Assembly (NCBI GenBank): GCA_023388055.1
Contig: JAEWGW010000011.1
Coordinates: forward strand, 365,502-429,501
Source of the DNA: Bacillota bacterium
Lineage (GTDB): Bacteria > Bacillota > Bacilli > Paenibacillales > NBRC-103111
Reading direction: 5' to 3'
DNA: 64,000 nucleotides
In this document: piece by piece, positions 31,509-40,666 of the stretch
Layout of the letters: every line of letters starts with the position of its first letter
How positions within the stretch are numbered: the stretch's first letter is position 1
Translations under genes and position numbers: made by a program
The notes under the pieces: model-generated
Databases searched by the model: none
Seen by the model: the letters and a program-made list of their open reading frames with translations, nothing else
Told to the model about the DNA's origin: nothing

Positions 31509-33110
31509 ATGTCAACAGAAGAGCAGCTTATGCTTGAAAGCGGGATCAGATCCCGGCTGCACGATAATTTAGCGGACATTGATACCCTTCTGGGAGAATC
31601 GGCGGATATTATCCGGCGGAGCTTCCGGCTGGCCGATGCATCGGGAGAAGGACGCCCGGGACAATGCATATATACGGACGGATTGGTAAAGGCGGAATAT
31701 GTGAATGACATCCTGCGAGCGCTGATTGTTTACGCGGCTGAAATATCCTTCGGCCTGCATGAGGCGGAAGCCGCACAGCAGCTCCAGGAACGCCTTCTGG
31801 TGAATGGCGGGGTCAGTATTGTGGAGCGGCTGGGAAGCTGCATCGATGCGGTGCTGGCGGGAGATACGGTTATTTTGATAGAAGGCATCGCCAAAGGGAT
31901 CGTGATCTCTACCCGGGGCTGGGAAGGCCGGAGTGTAGATGAGCCTGCCACCGAAAGTGTGGTCCGGGGGCCCCGGGACGGTTTCGTAGAAAGCATCCGG
32001 ACCAATTCCGCCCATATCCGCAGACGAATCAGAGATCCCATGCTGCGGGTGGATGCCCTTCAGGTGGGCACACGCACCAAAACGGATATTAATGTTCTTT
32101 ATATAAAGGGTCTGGTCAAGGAAGGACTGGTGGAAGAGGTCACCAAACGGTTGTCCTCCATCAAAGTGGACGGAATTCTGGAAAGCGGATATATCGAGGA
32201 GTTCATTGAGGATGCCCCGCTGTCCCCCTTCACCACTATTCAGAGCACAGAGCGGCCGGATAAAGCGGCTTCAGCCCTGTTGGAGGGGAGGGCTGTTATC
32301 CTGGTGGATAATACACCGTTCTGTCTGGTTGTCCCCGCCTATTTCTGGCAGTCCTTTCAGGCGTCGGACGATTATTATTCCCGGTATTGGGTAGGCTCCT
32401 TCCTGCGGCTGGTCCGTTACCTGGCCTTCCTGATCAGTCTGGCCCTGCCATCGGTGTATGTGTTGCTGGTTTCCTTTCACCAGGAGATGATTCCCACGGG
32501 ACTGGCCTTCACCATTGCCTCCGGCCGGGAGGTGGTGCCTTTCCCTGTATTGCTGGAGGCATTATTCATGGAGTTCGCCTTCGAGCTGATGCGGGAGGCG
32601 GGACTGCGGATGCCGAAGCCCGTAGGGCAGGCAGTGAGCATTGTTGGCTCTCTCATTATAGGGCAGGCGGCGGTGCAGGCAGGGCTAGTCTCTCCGTTTA
32701 TGGTCATTATTGTGGCCATTACGGGTATTTCGTCATTTGCCATTCCCAATTACGCGGCATCCTTCTCCATCCGGCTGATCCGGTTTCCCCTGCTGCTGGC
32801 CTCCGGCACCATGGGGCTATTGGGATTTGTCGGCGTTTTTTTCACAATGGTGGTGCATGCCATCTCGCTGCGCTCCTTCGGAGAGCCCTATCTGGCGCCG
32901 GCCAGTCCGTTCCGGCCTACCGATCAGCAGGACCTGCTGCTGCGTTTTCCCTGGTGGAGCATGATCAAGCGGCCATGGATGGCGGAAGGGGAGCCTGACC
33001 GCATGGCCAAAGGCCAAAGACCCCAACCCGATGCCAACGCGGAGCACCGGTCACAGAATCATGCCGGAGACAACAGTGGAGGCGGCAGCGGAAAGGGGGA
33101 CGGGGCATGA
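31509..33110 (+). CDS. GerA-family spore germination receptor subunit A
   Basis: The 533-residue protein has a hydrophilic N-terminal half (about 1-270) followed by four to five membrane segments from about residue 290 and a hydrophilic tail of about 45 residues. The pattern KTDINVLYIKGLVKEGLVEEV, ERPDKAASALLEGRAVILVDNTPF and the PFRPTDQQD-like end are typical of GerAA/GerKA. It senses nutrients in the spore inner membrane with subunits B and C. GGGAGGAG precedes ATG 31509. The next gene overlaps by 4 bp (ATGA), indicating translational coupling. The germinant cannot be predicted. Confidence 0.92.
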   Translation: MSTEEQLMLESGIRSRLHDNLADIDTLLGESADIIRRSFRLADASGEGRPGQCIYTDGLVKAEYVNDILRALIVYAAEISFGLHEAEAAQQLQERLLVNGGVSIVERLGSCIDAVLAGDTVILIEGIAKGIVISTRGWEGRSVDEPATESVVRGPRDGFVESIRTNSAHIRRRIRDPMLRVDALQVGTRTKTDINVLYIKGLVKEGLVEEVTKRLSSIKVDGILESGYIEEFIEDAPLSPFTTIQSTERPDKAASALLEGRAVILVDNTPFCLVVPAYFWQSFQASDDYYSRYWVGSFLRLVRYLAFLISLALPSVYVLLVSFHQEMIPTGLAFTIASGREVVPFPVLLEALFMEFAFELMREAGLRMPKPVGQAVSIVGSLIIGQAAVQAGLVSPFMVIIVAITGISSFAIPNYAASFSIRLIRFPLLLASGTMGLLGFVGVFFTMVVHAISLRSFGEPYLAPASPFRPTDQQDLLLRFPWWSMIKRPWMAEGEPDRMAKGQRPQPDANAEHRSQNHAGDNSGGGSGKGDGA

Positions 33111-34309
33111 GACGGGGCAAGGCGCTTCTGTTGGCAGCCCTTTGCCTGATGCTGACGGTCACCGCAGGCTGCGGTCCGGTGCAAATCAATGAGCTGGCGA
33201 TTGTGACGGCAGTGGGGCTGGACATCGGAGAAGAGGAGGGCAGCTACCGGATTTCGGCACAAATTGTCCGGTCGGCGGACGCCCGGGGTCAAACCGGGGC
33301 TCCCTCAGGAGGCACGGGAGAGCCGATTTATTCCATAGCGGCAGAGGGAAAAACCATATTTGAAGCGATCCGCAATCTGGCCCGCTTTTCCTCCAGACGG
33401 GTCTACTGGGCCCACAACTTCGTGATTGTCATCAACGAGAAGCTGGCCAAAAGAGGGATCGGCGATATTGTTGATTTTTTCACCCGCAACCCCGAGCTTC
33501 GGATGAATACGTGGGTGGTGGTAACCTCCAATTCTGCGGGGGAGGTGGTGTCCACGGTTACCGGTCTGGAGGTGGTGCCCGGGCAGGCCATCGACAAGCT
33601 GTTCCGGTATAACCGGATTGTAGGCGAGGCTCCTTCTACGAATATGATGCGTCTGTTCGAGGTGTACATGAGCAAAACCAGCCATCCCGTGCTGGCCCGG
33701 GTTGAGCTCAAGAACAGGGGCATCTCCAACAAAAAGCCCATGGAGTTCGGCTCGCTGAAGCAGGTGGAGCTGTCCGGGGCCGCTGTTTTCCGCAGGGATA
33801 AAATGGTAGGCTGGCTTAATTCCGAGGAGACCAAGGGTCTTCTAATGTTTATCGAAAGTGTGGATTCCAGCATCGTCAGCGTTGGCTGCCCCCGCAATCC
33901 TGCGGAGCGGGCCACTCTGGAGGTGAATAAGCAGCAGGTCCGGGTGATTCCCGGTTTGAAGGACGGGAAGCCCCGGTTTGACATCCATGTGAAAGCCACG
34001 GCCAGCCTTGTGGAAACGGGATGCTCTGTAGGTTTTTCCGCCATGAAGGACGAGCTGCAGGCTGAGCTCCAAAAGAAGGTCAAATCCCAGCTGGAGGCGG
34101 TGCTCGACAAGGCCCAGCATAAATATCGGGTGGATTTTCTGAAGCTGGGAGAGGTGTTCAATAATAAGTACCCGAAGCAATGGAGGGAATTCGAAGGCAG
34201 ATGGGAGGAGGTTCTGGCCGATAGCGAGGTGGACATTACGCTAGATATCAAGATCACCAGCCAGGAATTGAAGGTAGACGGAAAAGGAACTGAAGGTGAC
34301 GATGCATGA
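33107..34309 (+). CDS. Ger(x)C-family spore germination lipoprotein
   Basis: This 400-residue lipoprotein has a signal ending TAGC (Cys 22), then the Ger(x)C domains 1-3. Visible landmarks are NELAIVTAVGLDIGEEEGSY, the RVYWAHNFVIVINEKLAKRGI block and the C-terminal FLKLGEVFNNKYPKQW helix. It anchors to the outer face of the inner spore membrane and completes the germinant receptor. It overlaps the A-subunit gene by 4 bp at its start and the B-subunit gene by 4 bp at its end. Confidence 0.92.
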   Translation: MRRGKALLLAALCLMLTVTAGCGPVQINELAIVTAVGLDIGEEEGSYRISAQIVRSADARGQTGAPSGGTGEPIYSIAAEGKTIFEAIRNLARFSSRRVYWAHNFVIVINEKLAKRGIGDIVDFFTRNPELRMNTWVVVTSNSAGEVVSTVTGLEVVPGQAIDKLFRYNRIVGEAPSTNMMRLFEVYMSKTSHPVLARVELKNRGISNKKPMEFGSLKQVELSGAAVFRRDKMVGWLNSEETKGLLMFIESVDSSIVSVGCPRNPAERATLEVNKQQVRVIPGLKDGKPRFDIHVKATASLVETGCSVGFSAMKDELQAELQKKVKSQLEAVLDKAQHKYRVDFLKLGEVFNNKYPKQWREFEGRWEEVLADSEVDITLDIKITSQELKVDGKGTEGDDA

Positions 34310-35574
34310 AAATCAGGATTACCGCCGGTATGCTGATGGCGTTGATTATCAACATGATGTATGCCAAGGGCATCGGAGTGACCCAGGGGATGGCGGCCAG
34401 AGAAGCAGGCTCGGAAATTTGGGTTTCCACCTTGTTTGCCATCATCCAGGGGGCAGGTGTTGCCTGGCTGACAGCGGCAGCCGTTGTCAAATGCGGGGAC
34501 AGGGAGCTGATTGACGGAGCAGGCTTTGTGATGGGCAAATGGGCAGGCAAAGCGGCTGCGCTGTTGAGCTTCGTGTTCTTTACCGGAGCCTTCGCCACGA
34601 TTATGCTGACCTTCGTTTACCATCTTATGGATTATTTTCTGCCCCAATTTCCTACCTTTTCGTTTATTCTGGTCGCGCTGTGGGTTGGTGGCCTGGGAGC
34701 TTACCATGGACTGGAGGTGATGGCAAGAACGGCCTTTGTTGGAGTATTCACCATCCTTCTGCTAAATATTTCGTTATTGACCGGCTCGCTTACCGAATTC
34801 GACATCCGCAATCTGGCGCCGATCTTTGAATACGGGGTCTGGAAATCCATCTGGGCCAGCCGGATTTTCGATACGGACTGGGCGATGGGCACCATGGCCG
34901 CAGGGATTGTGATTCCCTTGGTCAGCAAGCGGGATTCCTGGACCCGGTCCAGCGTTGTCAGTGTTTTAATGGGCGGGCTGCTGGTATTGATGTGGCCTAT
35001 TCTGGAAACCGGTGTGCTGTCTGCCGAGGTTACGGGTCAATATGTGGTCTCTTGCATGCAGCTGGCCAGGAGTGCCCATTTGGGTTTTTTTATCCAGCGG
35101 TACGAAATGATTATGATCTGTTTTTTCGCCACCTCCAGCTTGGTGCAAATCATGCTTTGCCTATTCTGCGCCAGCCATTCCCTGTCTAAGATCATCGGAT
35201 TGAAGGATTACCGGCCTATGCTGCTTCCTGCCAGTCTTCTCTTGGGAGCCTCCAGCTATTGGGTTGTAGCGGACCATACCCGGGCTATGACCTTTACCCA
35301 ATACTATTGGCCCCCGGTTGCTCTGGGGGTGGCCGTGCTGCTTCCTGCCGTACTGCTGCTGGGTGGTACGGTTAAGGGGAAGCTGGCACAGAAACATGCG
35401 GCTTCAGGTGGTAATGGGAATAGTCCTCAAGCGGAGGAAGAGGAATCCGACCTGGTGAAGGATCAGGCAGACGGTCACGAATCCGTAGCAGGCGGAGCAG
35501 TTAAAAGCAACAGCAAAAAGCCCAAGCGTAAGCTCAGGCGGACCGGCATTGGGGATGCGGAGGGCGGTGCCTGA
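34306..35574 (+). CDS. GerB-family spore germination permease subunit, with long C-terminal tail
   Basis: The 422-residue protein has about ten membrane helices of the APC-like GerB fold (GKWAGKAAALLSFVFFTGAF; DTDWAMGTMAAGIVIP). Usual GerB proteins end soon after the last helix, at 360-370 residues. This one adds about 60 hydrophilic residues, first acidic (AEEEESDLVKDQ) and then basic (KSNSKKPKRKLRR). It is the last gene of the A-C-B operon and overlaps the C-subunit gene by 4 bp. It is the probable site of germinant binding in the complex. Confidence 0.9.
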   Translation: MKIRITAGMLMALIINMMYAKGIGVTQGMAAREAGSEIWVSTLFAIIQGAGVAWLTAAAVVKCGDRELIDGAGFVMGKWAGKAAALLSFVFFTGAFATIMLTFVYHLMDYFLPQFPTFSFILVALWVGGLGAYHGLEVMARTAFVGVFTILLLNISLLTGSLTEFDIRNLAPIFEYGVWKSIWASRIFDTDWAMGTMAAGIVIPLVSKRDSWTRSSVVSVLMGGLLVLMWPILETGVLSAEVTGQYVVSCMQLARSAHLGFFIQRYEMIMICFFATSSLVQIMLCLFCASHSLSKIIGLKDYRPMLLPASLLLGASSYWVVADHTRAMTFTQYYWPPVALGVAVLLPAVLLLGGTVKGKLAQKHAASGGNGNSPQAEEEESDLVKDQADGHESVAGGAVKSNSKKPKRKLRRTGIGDAEGGA

Positions 35575-35606
35575 GGCGGCTGCCGGTGTGTGCTTTAAGA
35601 ATGGCC

Positions 35607-35990
35607 TCAGATTCTGCGCCGGAAGTCGAGAAACCGGGTACCCTGGCTCTCCAGCTCACCCTGGTCTCCTTCTGCCATTAAACCGAATTGGGAGTCCTTG
35701 ATCTCGAACTCCTCCCGGCTGTTATCCTCAAACTGAAAGGTTGCATAATAGTTAGTTGTTGCAGAGGTATCCCCTGATCCTCCCCAGACATTCGTCCGTT
35801 TGGTCACAATCCAGGCCGACCGGGTCAGAATGGGGGATGCGTTGTTCTGGGACCAGGTCCCCACCCCCTTGGCCACACTAAATACAATAGCCCCGATCAC
35901 CACCGCGGCAATGCCAACGAAAAAAATCATAAAAATGCCCGGGGGCCCGCTGGAAAAGCCGGGGTCATCACTAAAACCGTTTAATCCCAA
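35607..35990 (-). CDS. DUF2500-family membrane-anchored protein
   Basis: TTG 35990 gives a 127-residue protein with one N-terminal membrane helix (IFMIFFVGIAAVVIGAIVF) and an external beta-rich DUF2500 domain (TNYYATFQFEDNSREEFEI, then EGDQGELESQGTRFLDF). Its function is not known. It is convergent with the germination operon, with 32 bp between stops, and apparently monocistronic. Confidence 0.75.
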   Translation of the reverse strand: MGLNGFSDDPGFSSGPPGIFMIFFVGIAAVVIGAIVFSVAKGVGTWSQNNASPILTRSAWIVTKRTNVWGGSGDTSATTNYYATFQFEDNSREEFEIKDSQFGLMAEGDQGELESQGTRFLDFRRRI

Positions 35991-36076
35991 GACTCATAAC
36001 CTCTTTTCTGGCTGAAAGCCGATCATGAGTCTATTCTACAGGCAATGACAGTTCCTGGGAAGCTTCTCAAGGAAAA

Positions 36077-37237
36077 TCAATATCCGCGGATGACGGCCTC
36101 CGGCTGGATGTCCGTAATAAACCATGCTCCTGCGGGTGTTGTCCGGGACAGGCTCCACCGGAACCATATGCCCTGTGGCCGGGCGCCTTTCCGGGAGATG
36201 CCCACCCGCGTCTTAAACTGGGCCTCCAGTGCATCTTCAGGGATACGAAATGGAGCAGGGGGCTCCCCGATAGGACGGGCATTGAGGACACGATCATCCA
36301 GCCATTCCGCGGCCAGACCGGTCTCAGCTCCGGTATTCAGCAGCAGCTCCAGCAGATGGGGGTCCTTCTGGTTGACAGCCACCAAAAACAGCTTCACGGT
36401 GTCCAGCGGATTGAGGCTTTTGTGATAATCCTCCAGCTGTCCCGACGCCTTCCGGGCCATGACCTGATGAGCGGGATCGGAATGGGCGGAGCCATGGGTA
36501 ACGGAGCCTGCGAAGTGGATACAGAAATGTCCGCTGAAATTATTGTCGGGAATTCCATCCCCGCCATGTGGCATTCCGTGCATGGAAGCGCCAATTACAC
36601 CGCTTGGGGTCTTCACCAGCACCGCTTTTCGCTGCCAGCTCCACTGTCCTCCGTAGATGGTTTTCATAATGGCGGTGTCCTCCTTCGTCAGAGGCTGCAC
36701 ATCCATATGGGCGGAGCCGGCCCTGCGCTGTCCCCGGAAAGCCAGCCCGGTTTCCAGATCCGTAATGGAGAGGACCGTGCCTTTTGGCATCAGCTTATCC
36801 GCATCAGTCCAGGTTAATGGTTTACCGAAGTGACGGGCAGCCAGTTCCTGCCTGAGCCTGTCGATATCCGTTTTCATCTCCTCCGGTGTCCGGTAAACCG
36901 TCCGGGTGTCAAGCTGGAGCAGGTAGGCCCCGGATTCAACGCTGTAGACCCGGTAAAGCTGCCGGGTGCCGTTATTTACAGGCACAGCCAGCTCCAAAAC
37001 AGAGTAAGCAGGTGCCGGTTGGGGCAGGTTCTCCACCTGCTCCAAAGACCCCAGCCATTTTTTCCACTTCGGCGAAGAAATAGATAATGTGGTTTTGTAC
37101 TCCGCAGCAGAGGAGGAGCGCAGGGACAGCTCAATCCGGTCATCTGCTCCGGCGGGAAGGGGATCCGCCTCGATCACGTTTCCAGGCAGGAGCAACAACC
37201 ATAAACCGGCAAGGATGAGCAGCAGCTTGCTCTTCAC
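36077..37237 (-). CDS. Secreted protein of unknown function with a His-rich conserved-looking core
   Basis: GTG 37237, 9 bases after AGGGAGT, gives 386 residues with a clear signal peptide. The N-terminal half looks like a stress-exerted beta domain (IELSLRSSSAAEYKTTLSIS). The core from about residue 165 to 265 carries RAGSAHMDVQPLT, GGQWSWQRKAVLVKT, MHGMPHGGDGIPDNNFSG, HFCIHFAGSVTHGS and DPAHQVMARKA. The many His, Asp and Asn positions suggest a metal site or hydrolase, but I do not recognise the catalytic type. A further ~90-residue alpha/beta part completes the chain. It lies alone between DUF2500 and the ArsR regulator. Confidence 0.6.
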   Translation of the reverse strand: MKSKLLLILAGLWLLLLPGNVIEADPLPAGADDRIELSLRSSSAAEYKTTLSISSPKWKKWLGSLEQVENLPQPAPAYSVLELAVPVNNGTRQLYRVYSVESGAYLLQLDTRTVYRTPEEMKTDIDRLRQELAARHFGKPLTWTDADKLMPKGTVLSITDLETGLAFRGQRRAGSAHMDVQPLTKEDTAIMKTIYGGQWSWQRKAVLVKTPSGVIGASMHGMPHGGDGIPDNNFSGHFCIHFAGSVTHGSAHSDPAHQVMARKASGQLEDYHKSLNPLDTVKLFLVAVNQKDPHLLELLLNTGAETGLAAEWLDDRVLNARPIGEPPAPFRIPEDALEAQFKTRVGISRKGARPQGIWFRWSLSRTTPAGAWFITDIQPEAVIRGY

Positions 37238-37327
37238 GTTGGATACACTCCCTATAAGAATGCTTTTTCTAGAAGTGTGCTCCATCAATCCTTACTTATA
37301 CCAAGGAAATGTCTGGCTGGTGAGAAA

Positions 37328-37356
37328 GTGACAAATGCTATGGTGTCCGATACAAT
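37328..37356 (+). promoter_or_regulatory. Promoter of the ArsR-family regulator
   Basis: GTGACA (37328-37333) and TACAAT (37351-37356) are 17 bp apart, just ahead of the start codon. Confidence 0.6.
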
Positions 37357-37392
37357 AGAGCCATGACCTATAAGTCAGCAGGGGGACGGGCT

Positions 37393-37803
37393 ATGATGGA
37401 AATAGCGAATATGGAAGAGGAAGAGACCAATGGACGGATGGACTATGCAGACGGTACGGACCGCTGCGATACGGACTGTGTCCATGTTGATGTGGTGGAG
37501 CAGGTAAAGCGGGAGGCGGTGGAGCTTGACCGGGTGAATGACCTGGCGGAGCTGTTCAAGGCGCTGGCCGATCAAACCCGTCTGCGGATTATCCACTCTC
37601 TGTTGAACCGGGAGCTGTGTGTGTGCGATATGTGCGACGTTCTGGGAATGCAGCAATCCGCCGTATCCCATCAGCTGCGGGTGCTTCGCAATCTGCGCAT
37701 TGTCAAACGCCGCAAGGAAGGCAAAATGATGTATTATTCCATCGACGACCAGCACGTGGAAGGATTGTTCCTGCAGGCGCTGCATCATATTTCCCATAAG
37801 TAG
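37393..37803 (+). CDS. ArsR/SmtB-family metal-sensing repressor, CadC/CzrA-like
   Basis: ATG 37393 gives 136 residues; an ATG at 37396 is equally possible. A Cys-containing N-terminal arm (Cys 25, Cys 29) and the helix-3 motif ELCVCDMCDVLG (Cys 76, 78, 81) form a CadC-type alpha-3N thiolate site. The winged helix follows (QQSAVSHQLRVLRNLRIV). The end shows IDDQHVEGLFLQALHHISH, the alpha-5 Asp/His site of zinc sensors. Such proteins leave DNA on binding Zn, Cd or Pb. The target is unclear; no efflux gene is adjacent. Confidence 0.87.
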   Translation: MMEIANMEEEETNGRMDYADGTDRCDTDCVHVDVVEQVKREAVELDRVNDLAELFKALADQTRLRIIHSLLNRELCVCDMCDVLGMQQSAVSHQLRVLRNLRIVKRRKEGKMMYYSIDDQHVEGLFLQALHHISHK

Positions 37804-37830
37804 GCATCACATACATAGGCAGGGCGAGGG

Positions 37831-37857
37831 AGGACTCGGTAATGGAGTCCTTTTTGT
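37831..37857 (+). terminator. Intrinsic terminator after the ArsR gene
   Basis: AGGACTC pairs with GAGTCCT around about 6 bases, followed by five T residues. Confidence 0.8.
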
Positions 37858-37861
37858 TTTG

Positions 37862-38641
37862 TCAATTCAGCCTCAGGCACTTCTCCGGAAGCTCCCGCCC
37901 ATGTATCCAGCTGTCCAGGATTTCATTAAAGAGCCCGGGTTTAGCCAAGGGTGCGCCATGTCCGATTTGGGGCAAAAGGATGCCGGTACAAGCCGGGTTC
38001 ACTTGTACAATATCCCTTGCAGATCGTTTCATTATGGCTTTTTCCTTTTCGCCTACCGTAACCAGTATCCTGCCTGCCGCCATTCGAAAGTCCCCGGGGA
38101 TTTCAAATGACATATTCTCATTGAGTACACGGACCAGGGTATTGGCTTGCACCTGGAGGCTTTCCTCATAATAGGCTTCGAGGTTTTCCCCGCTGATGTA
38201 TAATGACCTTGCTTGAAGCTTGGAGAACCATCTGTATTTTATGAGCGGGTAGGAGAACTGAATAGCTGGACGAATCCAGTATTTGGCGGATGGCAGAGGT
38301 CTGACCAGAGCGCTGTTGATGATGGCAAAATCAATGGCTTCCGGTTTTAGGCTCAGCATTTGAATGAGAATTTGCGAGCCTAAGGAGAAACCGGTCACCA
38401 TCACTCTTTTTTTCGCCGCTTTTTCATTGAGCAGCCGTAATAATGCCTCTGCACTGCCTCGGATGGAAAATTCGCCGTCCCTGCTTCGCCCATGCCCGGG
38501 TAAGTCCGGAACGATGCAATGATAATGATCGAAGTACCGGGTCTGCTGATCCCACATCCAGCCGCTCACTCCGCCGCCATGGATAAACATCATCAAGAGG
38601 GGAGCATCCTTATTTCCACTTTCCCGATAGTGCAGCGCCAA
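37862..38641 (-). CDS. Alpha/beta hydrolase, last gene of the ABC-exporter operon
   Basis: TTG 38641 is preceded at 6 bases by GGAGGTGA, a near-perfect ribosome site; an upstream GTG at 38650 would overlap that site. The 259-residue protein has the oxyanion segment FIHGGGVSG, the nucleophile elbow TGFSLGSQ, the PDLPGHGRS strand loop and a C-terminal GHGAPL histidine. The acid residue is probably the Glu in TVGEKEKAI or a neighbour. It lies 31 bp after the 52-residue Cys4 protein and downstream of two ABC half-exporters. Substrate unknown. Confidence 0.82.
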   Translation of the reverse strand: MALHYRESGNKDAPLLMMFIHGGGVSGWMWDQQTRYFDHYHCIVPDLPGHGRSRDGEFSIRGSAEALLRLLNEKAAKKRVMVTGFSLGSQILIQMLSLKPEAIDFAIINSALVRPLPSAKYWIRPAIQFSYPLIKYRWFSKLQARSLYISGENLEAYYEESLQVQANTLVRVLNENMSFEIPGDFRMAAGRILVTVGEKEKAIMKRSARDIVQVNPACTGILLPQIGHGAPLAKPGLFNEILDSWIHGRELPEKCLRLN

Positions 38642-38672
38642 TCTCCTCACCTCCCTATGGAACAGAGCAATG

Positions 38673-38831
38673 TTAGTTTTTTCGAATGATGCCGCGTTTA
38701 TGGGCGTAAGGAAGGCAAGGATTACAGATGTGGATGGTTTTGCCTTTATAGTCCTTATAGCGTCTCACAACAGAAGTTTTTTTACCGCAAAAGTAACATT
38801 TCTTACCGAAGAAGCGGGAAAGTAAGCTCAA
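38673..38831 (-). CDS. Small Cys4 (zinc-ribbon-like) protein, 52 residues
   Basis: TTG 38831 follows AGGAGGA by 6 bases. The 52-residue product contains KCYFCGKK near residue 11 and ICNPC near residue 35, a CxxC-N20-CxxC spacing suited to zinc binding, and is strongly basic (SRFFGKK, VVRRYKDYKGK, AHKRGIIRKN). It sits 29 bp after the second ABC exporter gene and 31 bp before the hydrolase gene, so it belongs to their operon. It is most likely a zinc-ribbon protein; a peptide handled by the exporter is a more speculative alternative. Confidence 0.72.
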   Translation of the reverse strand: MSLLSRFFGKKCYFCGKKTSVVRRYKDYKGKTIHICNPCLPYAHKRGIIRKN

Positions 38832-38860
38832 ATAAATTCCTCCTGGGGTTGAGGTTTCGA

Positions 38861-40666
38861 TCAGGCAGGTGTGGCTTGATACATATGGGCCTGCATGTGG
38901 AACATCTCTGCGTATTTGCCGTTTTGGGCCATCAGCTGGTCATGGGTGCCTTGTTCAATGATCCGGCCGTGCTCCAGCATGAAGATCCGGTCGGCCATCC
39001 GGGTGCTGGACAGACGGTGGGAAATGAAAATGACCGTTTTGTTCCGTGACGCCTCCATGACAGTCTGGTTAAACTGGTATTCGCTTATAGGATCCAGCGC
39101 ACTGGAGGGTTCATCGAGAATAATGAAGGGATACGGCCGGGCGAATACACGGGCGATGGCCAGCTTCTGCGCTTCGCCTCCGGACAGCTCGGTGCCTGAG
39201 GCGCTGAATTCCCGGGTCACCATCGTGCCGGTGCCTTGGTCCATCCGGTTCACCCTGTCCCACAGTCCGCTTCGGGCAAGAGCCTCGCTGACTGCCGGAA
39301 GGGTCATTTCGTCCGTCCTGTCCATCATTACATTATCCGCAATGCTGGCGGCATACAAGCGGTAATCCTGAAAGACGCTGCCGAAGCAGCGGCGGTACGA
39401 AGCAAGCTCATACTCCCGGATATTGATCCCATCCAGCAGAATCTCCCCTTCGGAAACATCATATAGCCGCATAAACAGCTTGGTCAAGGTGGTTTTGCCG
39501 GCACCGTTGTAACCGACGAAGGCAATTTTCTCTCCTTGGCGGATGGTCAGGTTAATGTCCTTGAGAATCGGGCCGGCGCTTTCATCGTAAGCAAATGAAA
39601 CATGGCGGAGCTCCAAAACCCTGGGGTAAGCCGGAACCGGAAGGGCATCTGCGTTGCTGCCGATAGCCGGAGCATAATCAACAAACGCCCGGATCTTGTC
39701 AATGTAGAGGCTGTTCTGCTGGGCACGGGGAAGGAGAGCGGCAATATCCCGCAGGCTGTTCTTCAGCGACCCGGCCGAGTTAAATAAGGAGAGCATGCTT
39801 CCGTAGCTCAGTGCCTGCAGGACCAAGGTCCGGTACAGCAGATAAATCAGGTACAGGGCGTCCAGAAGCAGGCTATGGGCTCCGAAGCTGCCGATAAAGC
39901 CGAGAATAATCCGTTTGCGGGAGTCTGCCTGGATGGTCCGCTGCATGCCTTGGGTGGCTTGATGCAGATCGGCTTTGAGCTTGCCGGTAACGGGATGCAG
40001 CCGGATTTCCTTGGCGTAGCCTGCCAGGTAGAAGATCCGGCTGATATAAGCCCGCTTCCTATCCAGGGGCTTCAGCTCCAGCTCCATCTTAAAGTTCAGC
40101 TTGGCCAAAACGGCATTCACGGATAACGTGATCGCCAGACTGGCGGCAATAAACAGCAGTCCCCCGCGGTCCAGCACCAGGAAGAACGTTCCTGCCGCGG
40201 CTATAGTAGCACCTCGTCCGCATAGCTGCCGGACAATCTCCAGCGAATCGTCCATCCGTTTTTTGACTTCCCCTACGCTGACCACAAAATCATTGTAGAA
40301 CTGAGGCTGGTCATAACAGGCCAGGTCCATCGCCGCTGCTTTCCCGAACAGCTCCAGCTGCGTAGCCCGGTACAGCTTCTCCTTAGCCAGGGGCACGAAA
40401 TAAGCGTCATTCACCGCCACCCATCCCAGCTTCACCACAATGGCCATCGAAATAAAAGCCATATAGCGCAAGGCATCGGAAAAATCCCCGTTGTATTGGA
40501 TCAAGTCGATCATGTACTTGGTGGAATAAGCAAATTCGAAGAATACCTCCACAGAGGAATAGACAGCTAACAGGCAAATATTGATGACATACCCCGGCGT
40601 ATGCCGGAAGGCCAACCGCAGCATATACAGGTGATTGGAGACCACATGTCCCGGCTTCTGCTTCAT
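38861..40666 (-). CDS. ABC exporter half-transporter (second of a pair)
   Basis: The 601-residue protein has six N-terminal membrane helices and a C-terminal ATPase with Walker A GYNGAGKTTLTKL, signature LSGGEAQKLAIAR, Walker B FIILDEPSSALDP with its catalytic Glu, and H-loop FISHRLSS. Its ATG overlaps the stop of the preceding exporter gene (40663-40666), implying coupled synthesis and a heterodimer. It has no peptidase domain. Both subunits keep complete catalytic motifs, unlike many heterodimeric exporters with one degenerate site. The substrate is unknown. Confidence 0.87.
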   Translation of the reverse strand: MKQKPGHVVSNHLYMLRLAFRHTPGYVINICLLAVYSSVEVFFEFAYSTKYMIDLIQYNGDFSDALRYMAFISMAIVVKLGWVAVNDAYFVPLAKEKLYRATQLELFGKAAAMDLACYDQPQFYNDFVVSVGEVKKRMDDSLEIVRQLCGRGATIAAAGTFFLVLDRGGLLFIAASLAITLSVNAVLAKLNFKMELELKPLDRKRAYISRIFYLAGYAKEIRLHPVTGKLKADLHQATQGMQRTIQADSRKRIILGFIGSFGAHSLLLDALYLIYLLYRTLVLQALSYGSMLSLFNSAGSLKNSLRDIAALLPRAQQNSLYIDKIRAFVDYAPAIGSNADALPVPAYPRVLELRHVSFAYDESAGPILKDINLTIRQGEKIAFVGYNGAGKTTLTKLFMRLYDVSEGEILLDGINIREYELASYRRCFGSVFQDYRLYAASIADNVMMDRTDEMTLPAVSEALARSGLWDRVNRMDQGTGTMVTREFSASGTELSGGEAQKLAIARVFARPYPFIILDEPSSALDPISEYQFNQTVMEASRNKTVIFISHRLSSTRMADRIFMLEHGRIIEQGTHDQLMAQNGKYAEMFHMQAHMYQATPA

